From Fragum whitleyi (Eukaryota > Mollusca > Bivalvia > Cardiida > Cardiidae): a stretch of DNA of 64,000 nt. The notes under the pieces are model-generated. The model searched no databases and had not been told where the DNA came from. It saw only the letters and a list, made by a program, of their open reading frames with translations. This document shows, in pieces, positions 58,693 through 64,000 of the stretch (position 1 is the stretch's first letter; every line of letters starts with the position of its first letter). The stretch covers positions 61,213,020 to 61,277,019 of the forward strand of contig OX411548.1 in assembly GCA_948146395.1 (NCBI GenBank), written 5' to 3'. The translations under genes were made by a program, and so were the position numbers.

Positions 58693-58930
58693 ATTAGATT
58701 TTGCAAGCTTATTACACGTTCGTGAAGACATAGAGAACTATTCATTGAACTAGCATCTATATTTTATTAAAGGGAGGTAATTGATATCGCTAATTTTGTT
58801 CATCCTGACAAAAATTTGCGATAATGGATTACCTCCCTTTAATATCACTCAAAACTCGTTCCACACTCTCACTCAATTTCATTCCCAAAATCATTCATCT
58901 TGTCAATTTCACGATGTTGTTAGGTGTAAT

Positions 58931-60389
58931 AGTTTCTTTATAGACGCAGTCTACGTAGGTAGTGGAACAGTGACATTCTATAAAGAACCACTGAGTGACT
59001 TAGTTTTAATTATTATACCATTGATAAGCTGTGTAATGGATGTTTTGTATTTTTTCAAACTAATTGAGTTAAATAAAAACGAGACTTTTTGATGACAAAT
59101 GTTTTAATCGATGCCCGTCAATTTTGATCTGGTAGGCTTAAAGGTGACGTTATTTGTTTAGTTAACTATTCAAAATATTTTCGCATTTTTTCGACTAAAG
59201 AATGAAAAGATTTGGTTGTCGACTTACCAAACCCTCGGAACCCCGTCTCATTCAACTTGAAGTTTCTAGATTTTTTGTACCTTAGGACAATCAACTTTTT
59301 AAAGAGAAAGCCGATTGTCTATTTATCGTGAATAATTTTATTTTACTTGTATCAATGAGTATTTGTGTATTCTGATTGGCTGAAAATAAGGTTTTTCCTC
59401 CATGAAAACAATTTTGAGTTCGCAGCTATTTTGTAACCTTCCGCGAAAAGTAGTCCCGTAAACAATTAGTTCCTTGAATTAAAACTTTTTACATTTTTGC
59501 TTCAGCATATTAAATTATAATGTAGGAATAACATATGATGATAATATGCTTAGTTCCAAAAGAAAATGTGCACTTTTTAATTTTAAATATCCCTGAAATT
59601 ACGAAATCTATCGTCATGAAACGTCGTATGACTATCCCCGAGAGTATGTGCAAACGATATTTGAAAACAAAAATCAAGAGATGAGCAAAAGTTTTCTGCT
59701 GAATTGAGACATTTGATTTTGCATATTTTGCATGTGCATCACGCGTTAGACTAATAATTGGTCTGAAAATGCATTCAGTTGAATCTTTGCGGCTTTCCTA
59801 AGCATAAAATCACATCTTAAATACAATTATGCATGATACTACGGCGTGGTTAAACTACCAATTAACGTCGTACAACAAAATCGAACCTTGTCAGATTTAG
59901 AACGTGATTAAAATTGATTGAGCGTTTATGTGCCAATATAAATCGAGGTAATCATTTTGTTAGGCCTTTATTAAGCAAATCGAGATGTCACAGAACGCCA
60001 TAGCACTATTCAACGACAAGTTACTGGCCTAGAAACGTAGCAATTTCTAACGTTGACGTACTCGTAACGTCTGCATAAAAATTAAAACTTTTGTTTGGAA
60101 AATGCTTGGAATGGCTTCTTAAACTCTACAATGCCTCATCAACACATAGCTCTTACCAAGGAAAAAGTTGTAAGATGGTCAAATCTCAACAATCTAAGCT
60201 CTGTCTGCGCGTGTGCAGCATGCGATACTTTATCCAAAAACTGATTTGACTTTTAATTTCAAAAGGTCTTGACTAAAGTATGGTATCAAATTTACTTCAT
60301 TATTTACTCCAAACTTTGTAGAAATCAAGAAAACTGCAAAACGTGAAAGTGCACTTATGGAACTCAGTATATTTGTTTATTTCATAGAG
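58931..60389. other. Unassigned AT-rich sequence
   Basis: No gene seen; the frame at 58781-59092 begins inside R4 and has no recognised domain. Confidence 0.5.
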
Positions 60390-60470
60390 AATTAAAACTA
60401 AAAAACTTATCACACTCCTGTATGAATCCGCTTCGCGTATTCATACAGTGTGATCAGGTTTTTAGTTTCA
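60390..60470. repeat. Hairpin with CGCTTCGCG-type loop
   Basis: AAACTAAAAAACTTATCACAC and CTGTATGAATCCGC pair with GCGTATTCATACAG and TGTGATCAGGTTTTTAGTTT. Confidence 0.8.
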
Positions 60471-60602
60471 TACATCGATGGAATCAACAAATACTCCCTT
60501 CATCTCCTTAGTATATTTTCAATAATATCCTAAATAACTACCTTACCTCAACCTTAAATGCAACAAACTGTTTCAAAGTCAAATTTATAAAAAATATTAT
60601 AT

Positions 60603-61010
60603 TATGACCTACGTCACGATAGTGAGATAACCTGTTGAATATTTCTAATATTACACGAGTGTTATTACACTAGTGGAATAACTATGCAAATTAGAAAAGA
60701 ACGTATAGCAGCGTTATATTTTCGTTGTGAAAATAACGTCATAATCATTTGCTGACGTCATTTAGCAAATGGCGTTATATGTTTCGCGGATTAAATTGCA
60801 ACGTTAAATTTCTGGAATTCTCTCGATTTACCGCAAAAAATTCAGGTCATATTATAAAAAGAATATCAAATTTGTGCTCATAAAATACCGAATTTATTAA
60901 ACTCGTCATCTAAAACAGATAAAAACTCGGCACAGCCTCTTTTTTATCTGTTTTTAGATGACTCGTTTAATAAATCCGGCATTCAATGATCACTCATTCA
61001 ATATCCTCTT
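60603..61010 (+). mobile_element. R3 repeat, third copy
   Basis: ATGACCTACGTCACGATAG, TTACACGAGTGTTATTACAC, GAATAACTATGCAAATTAG and the hairpin GATAAAAACTCGGCACAGCC...TTTTTTATCTG match 9925-10330 in order. The CRE-like TGCTGACGTCATTTAGC is retained, the other has become AACGTCAT. Confidence 0.75.
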
Positions 61011-61124
61011 AATAATAATAATCTTTAGGGAATAAAGCGATCAGACAGGTAACTTTCTCGAGGATGTCGCGAAATGTATCTAACATTTTAGACCATCAAC
61101 TTCAAAAAGCTGTTTTGTTGCTGA

Positions 61125-61205
61125 TATCGTCGTCGTCGTTGTTGTTGGTGGTGGTGGTGGTGTAGTTGTTGTTGTTGTTGTTGTTGACGTTGTTGACGTT
61201 GTTTG
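61125..61205. repeat. GTT/GGT trinucleotide array
   Basis: Runs of GTCGTC, GTTGTT and GGTGGT interrupted near the end by GACGTTGTTGACGTT. Confidence 0.9.
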
Positions 61206-62076
61206 TCTTTAGCTGGAATTTTAAAACTACACTTTAAACTGTTTTGATATATCGTGTAGGATGTAATGGAATTACATATGCGAGAGCATTCAGAAGATTA
61301 TGGATAGGTATTCTAGTTACCGCTGCGTTATACCGCTGAAATGATTATGACAATTATGATAACTTTATTTATTGAGGGTCGCGTTTTTAAAGGTTGCGTT
61401 TACACCGTTTTATAATCGAAAAACAATCAAATCTACTATCCCTGTTGCGAATGAAACCCTTTTCAAGTACAAGAGAAAATTTAGAATAAACGAAATTGCT
61501 TGAAACGCCTTTGCTCACAATATTTCAAACAAATAGGACGTTTTCATTACAAACTGCATGCCCTAAAAATTGTCGTCTGTGGCCTGTTTATTTTGGACCC
61601 GTCTTAGCTTAAAAACAACTTAAAAAAATACGGGAAATGATTAGTGAAGGGATGGGATATTTTAAAATTTGATACTGCTGTAACTCCAAACACTCTTGTT
61701 GATGTTGTTATTGCTGTCGTTGTTGTTGTCGTTATTGTCGTTGTTGTTGTTGTTGTTGTGTTGTTGTTGTTTTCTTTGTAATATAATTTAAATACTGAAA
61801 AAAATGGCGTTAAACACCATTTTAGCCTATGCGTGTCATTTCCAACAATTTCACATATGCGCGAAATAAAGCCTCTGGCAAGCCTGAGCACCAGCACAGT
61901 CTGGCCAGAGTCATCGCTGCACACTCTGTTGATAGACCTCTTTAGGTCAAATCCATTGTCAGAGTTCGAAATAATCCTTATTCAAGAAAATTCCTCTAAT
62001 TTTACGTCCTTGTGATAACACCAAAGAAGAAAAATGCAATTGCTTGTGACAAACAATTTCTCCTTTTCCTATAATA
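61206..62076. repeat. Mostly unassigned; second GTT array at 61690-61775
   Basis: The GTT array gives a Thr-rich minus-strand frame (61604-61924) that is not credited as a gene. Otherwise nothing recognised. Confidence 0.6.
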
Positions 62077-62919
62077 TACTCTTCAAAAAAAGTTCTTTGA
62101 CACTGATTTAACATACAATTTTTCTGGGTTCGTGTGACAACTTCGATGATTTTTTTATTGACTTGTGAACAGAAATTAGGATGTTAGAATATCACATGTA
62201 ATTGCGATAAATTACTCGACAGCGTTTCTTGATAGACACGTCAACGTCAAATTACGCAAAATCCGACCGTCTCATTTAGTACGTGCATTTTCAGATTCAC
62301 TAGACAGTCCTGATAGCTCTCCATTAGTTGTGGATGAAATGCCATTTCTTGGTTGCTTTTGAAATTAAACATCTAGGCACATGACTGTAATGAAAACATG
62401 TCAAGCAAACAGGGGAACAACATCATAAAGTTATTGGTCGCCACCACGCAGGCTCAATAAGACAAGCCGTTGCAAATGAATTTATTGTTTCCGAAGAGAC
62501 TCTCTTGTACCTCTTGCGACGCTATATCATGCCCAACAGCGTTATGTATAGAACCAGATCAGTCTGACGCTGAATGACAACGTTCTTCCAGGACGTCAAA
62601 TGACGTAACGATATTTGGGATGTTTCAATCTAACTGCTACGTCAACGAACACCTAGGTCTCCAGTCTAAGTTTGATAGCTGGTGAGAAAGTGTGGAACCA
62701 AATACAAGAGGTCTTGCTTGTCACGTGCAACGTAACGTCCTAAATCAACGCCTCTATTACAAATTATTGATCAAAAATGTAATTTTGTTTTAATACAGAG
62801 TAATAAGATGCATTGACTTCACCTTCATTGATTGACTTTGCTCATACAAATAGATATTTATGTCGAAATTATAATCTGCATATAGATCTAATGTCAAAGA
62901 ACTTTTTTTGAAGAGTATA
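62075..62919 (+). mobile_element. Internally deleted Tc1-like element with perfect TIRs
   Basis: TACTCTTCAAAAAAAGTTCT at 62077 is exactly mirrored by AGAACTTTTTTTGAAGAGTA ending at 62917. The perfect match extends to about 26 bp and is flanked by TA (62075-62076, 62918-62919). Total 841 bp between TA sites, about half of a full Tc1 element. Contains a transposase DNA-binding-domain remnant at 62442. The perfect TIRs beside a broken gene suggest mobilisation in trans, or a fairly recent insertion. Confidence 0.88.
62442..62567 (+). pseudogene. Tc1-like transposase N-terminal remnant
   Basis: Frame reads AGSIRQAVANEFIVSEETLL, then YLLRRYIMPN and SVMYRTRSV, then a TGA. This matches the Tc1 paired-type helix-turn-helix (S-R-VA--F-VS--TV--L--RY) and the following D-PRSGRP region. 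Downstream, fragments such as TTFFQDVK (about 62577-62601) appear in another frame. The catalytic DDE half was not found, consistent with internal deletion. Not functional. Confidence 0.75.
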
Positions 62920-63509
62920 GGAAACCACATTTTTTAAATGTCTACCTCTTCATATAGTCGTTTGTAATCAATGGCTTTCAAATTAAAAACAAAAAAACTT
63001 TCTGAAAAATAAACGGGAAAGGGTTTAAGGAAGGAATGGAGATTTTAAAATTGGATGTTGCCGTCCACTGCAGACCGCTGTTAATATCGATTTTACAAAG
63101 GTCAGACGGGCGTTTGATGGTGTTTTCATCGCAATTACAATGGCTTTAAGAGTCTGGATGGAAGATTTTAAATTAGAGATTAAAAATCACCGAGAATCCC
63201 CGCGTATCCTCTCTCCGGAACTAGATTTAGAGTGGAAATAGCCTCTAACCCTTGGCACTTCTTTTCCTCGTAATTCTTGAAAGACTAGCCATTGGCTATA
63301 AATACCATGTTGTCGTTTGAAGTATTTTCAGTTTTTAAAATACTGGAGGGGTATGAAAAACTTCTTAAATTGTATGCTCCCTGTTATGTACCAAAACCAT
63401 TTTTCTCTATATGATGGAGCTTCTGAGGGAACGGGATGGAGGTGAGAATAAGTTTACGCTTAAGATATCATCTATTTAATTCTTTTATTTTCCCTTTCGG
63501 GCACAGCAT

Positions 63510-63510
<1 letters not shown>
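62920..63510. other. Unassigned sequence
   Basis: No gene seen. 63050-63260 is less AT-rich and unique-looking. Confidence 0.45.

Positions 63511-63572
<62 letters not shown>
63511..63572. repeat. (CA)n microsatellite
   Basis: About 31 uninterrupted CA dinucleotides. Confidence 0.98.
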
Positions 63573-63573
<1 letters not shown>

Positions 63574-64000
63574 TCCCCCTTTCCACTCAAAATCGCTTTA
63601 GAAATCTTAAAGTATAAATCGACTTTGGAATGAATTTAGATTTCGTTGTAATTGTTTGTTTTTCATTTTTTTATTAATAGAAATAGCCTTTTATCATATC
63701 GTTTATTTATTACTTCTGTGACGTGCATGAACTATAAAAACTAGGATTCAATTTTCTCATCCTGAAGCGACTGATGACCAACCGGTATTCACTTACAAAA
63801 GATTGATCAAAAAGGTGATCGTTTGACTTTTTTAAAAGAAAAAGAGAATTTTTTGTTTAGTGGAGGTATGAAACTAAATAGCTTACCACAATGTATAAAT
63901 ACGCGAAATCAATGAACACTCTCTTCGTTTCTCATCATTTAATATCATGAAAAAGAAACGTAAAGATTTTCCCATAGTGAGATAGGATTTTTTATGGGAC
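63573..64000. other. Unassigned sequence at window end
   Basis: AT-rich; no gene or repeat recognised. Confidence 0.5.

Larger units (their letters stand above)
57505..58930 (-). mobile_element. R4 repeat, reverse orientation, split by a mariner element
   Basis: 57505-57691 is the reverse complement of the right part of R4 (GTCAATTTCACGATC on the minus strand; GAATGAATGAATGGAGCG). 58691-58930 is the reverse complement of the left part (hairpin TTAAAGGGAGGTAATTGATA at about 58768 to ATTACCTCCCTTTAAT at about 58845, then CTTGTCAATTTCACGATGTT). Confidence 0.7.

Noticed and set aside
61604..61924. 106-codon Thr-rich minus-strand frame
   Set aside because: Derived from a GTT array; no recognisable domain outside the repeat.
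63436..63633. 65-codon His/Thr-repeat frame
   Set aside because: Translation of the (CA)n microsatellite.

Overview
The window looks like intergenic or intronic DNA from an animal nuclear genome, most likely a mollusc and perhaps a bivalve. It is AT-rich by eye. It is packed with short inverted-repeat elements (MITEs, foldbacks), tRNA-derived SINEs with an (ATTG/CAAT)n tail, AGGGAGGTAA-type hairpins, LINE fragments with pentanucleotide tails, and long AG, CA, TA and GTT microsatellites. The lineage is inferred from repeat style only; no conserved host gene was found to confirm it. I see no bacterial or organellar genes, no CRISPR array and no convincing host protein-coding gene. The only recognisable protein-coding sequence is transposon-derived: two LINE carboxy-terminal fragments, a mariner fragment and a Tc1-like fragment. 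One 49-codon possible host exon is listed at low confidence.

Layout. Positions 1-5415 are single-copy here and hold a tandem mollusc-type repeat, a TTAA-flanked MITE, hairpins and an old SINE. Positions 5416-42084 are a head-to-tail tandem duplication: copy 1 is about 5416-21443 and copy 2 about 21443-42084. The three boundary sequences share TTACC, and the left breakpoint lies inside one arm of a roughly 160-bp palindrome. The first part of the two copies (5.4-16.6 kb against 21.4-36.7 kb) is almost identical. The last part (16.6-21.4 kb against 36.7-42.1 kb) is clearly diverged, with transposon presence/absence differences. Within the diverged part two blocks (about 180 and 275 bp) remain nearly unchanged, which suggests conserved noncoding elements. 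Copy 2 carries a 4.9-kb segment (22856-27747) with a LINE where copy 1 has a different 0.75-kb segment.

Positions 42085-64000 are again single-copy: a SINE cluster, a 4-kb-spaced inverted repeat pair (46.5 and 50.5 kb), a foldback containing a smaller MITE (50.7-51.7 kb), a 12-unit roughly 80-bp minisatellite (52.3-53.3 kb), a mariner element nested in an older repeat (57.5-58.9 kb), and an internally deleted Tc1-like element with perfect TIRs (62.1-62.9 kb). Two unique-looking stretches, 43.4-43.7 kb and 56.5-56.9 kb, share a motif block ending in an RFX X-box-like palindrome.

No set of genes works together here. The interest is in genome structure: a microhomology tandem duplication, mosaic divergence between its copies, nested transposons with paired filled and empty sites, and an open LINE reading frame from which the reverse transcriptase core is missing.
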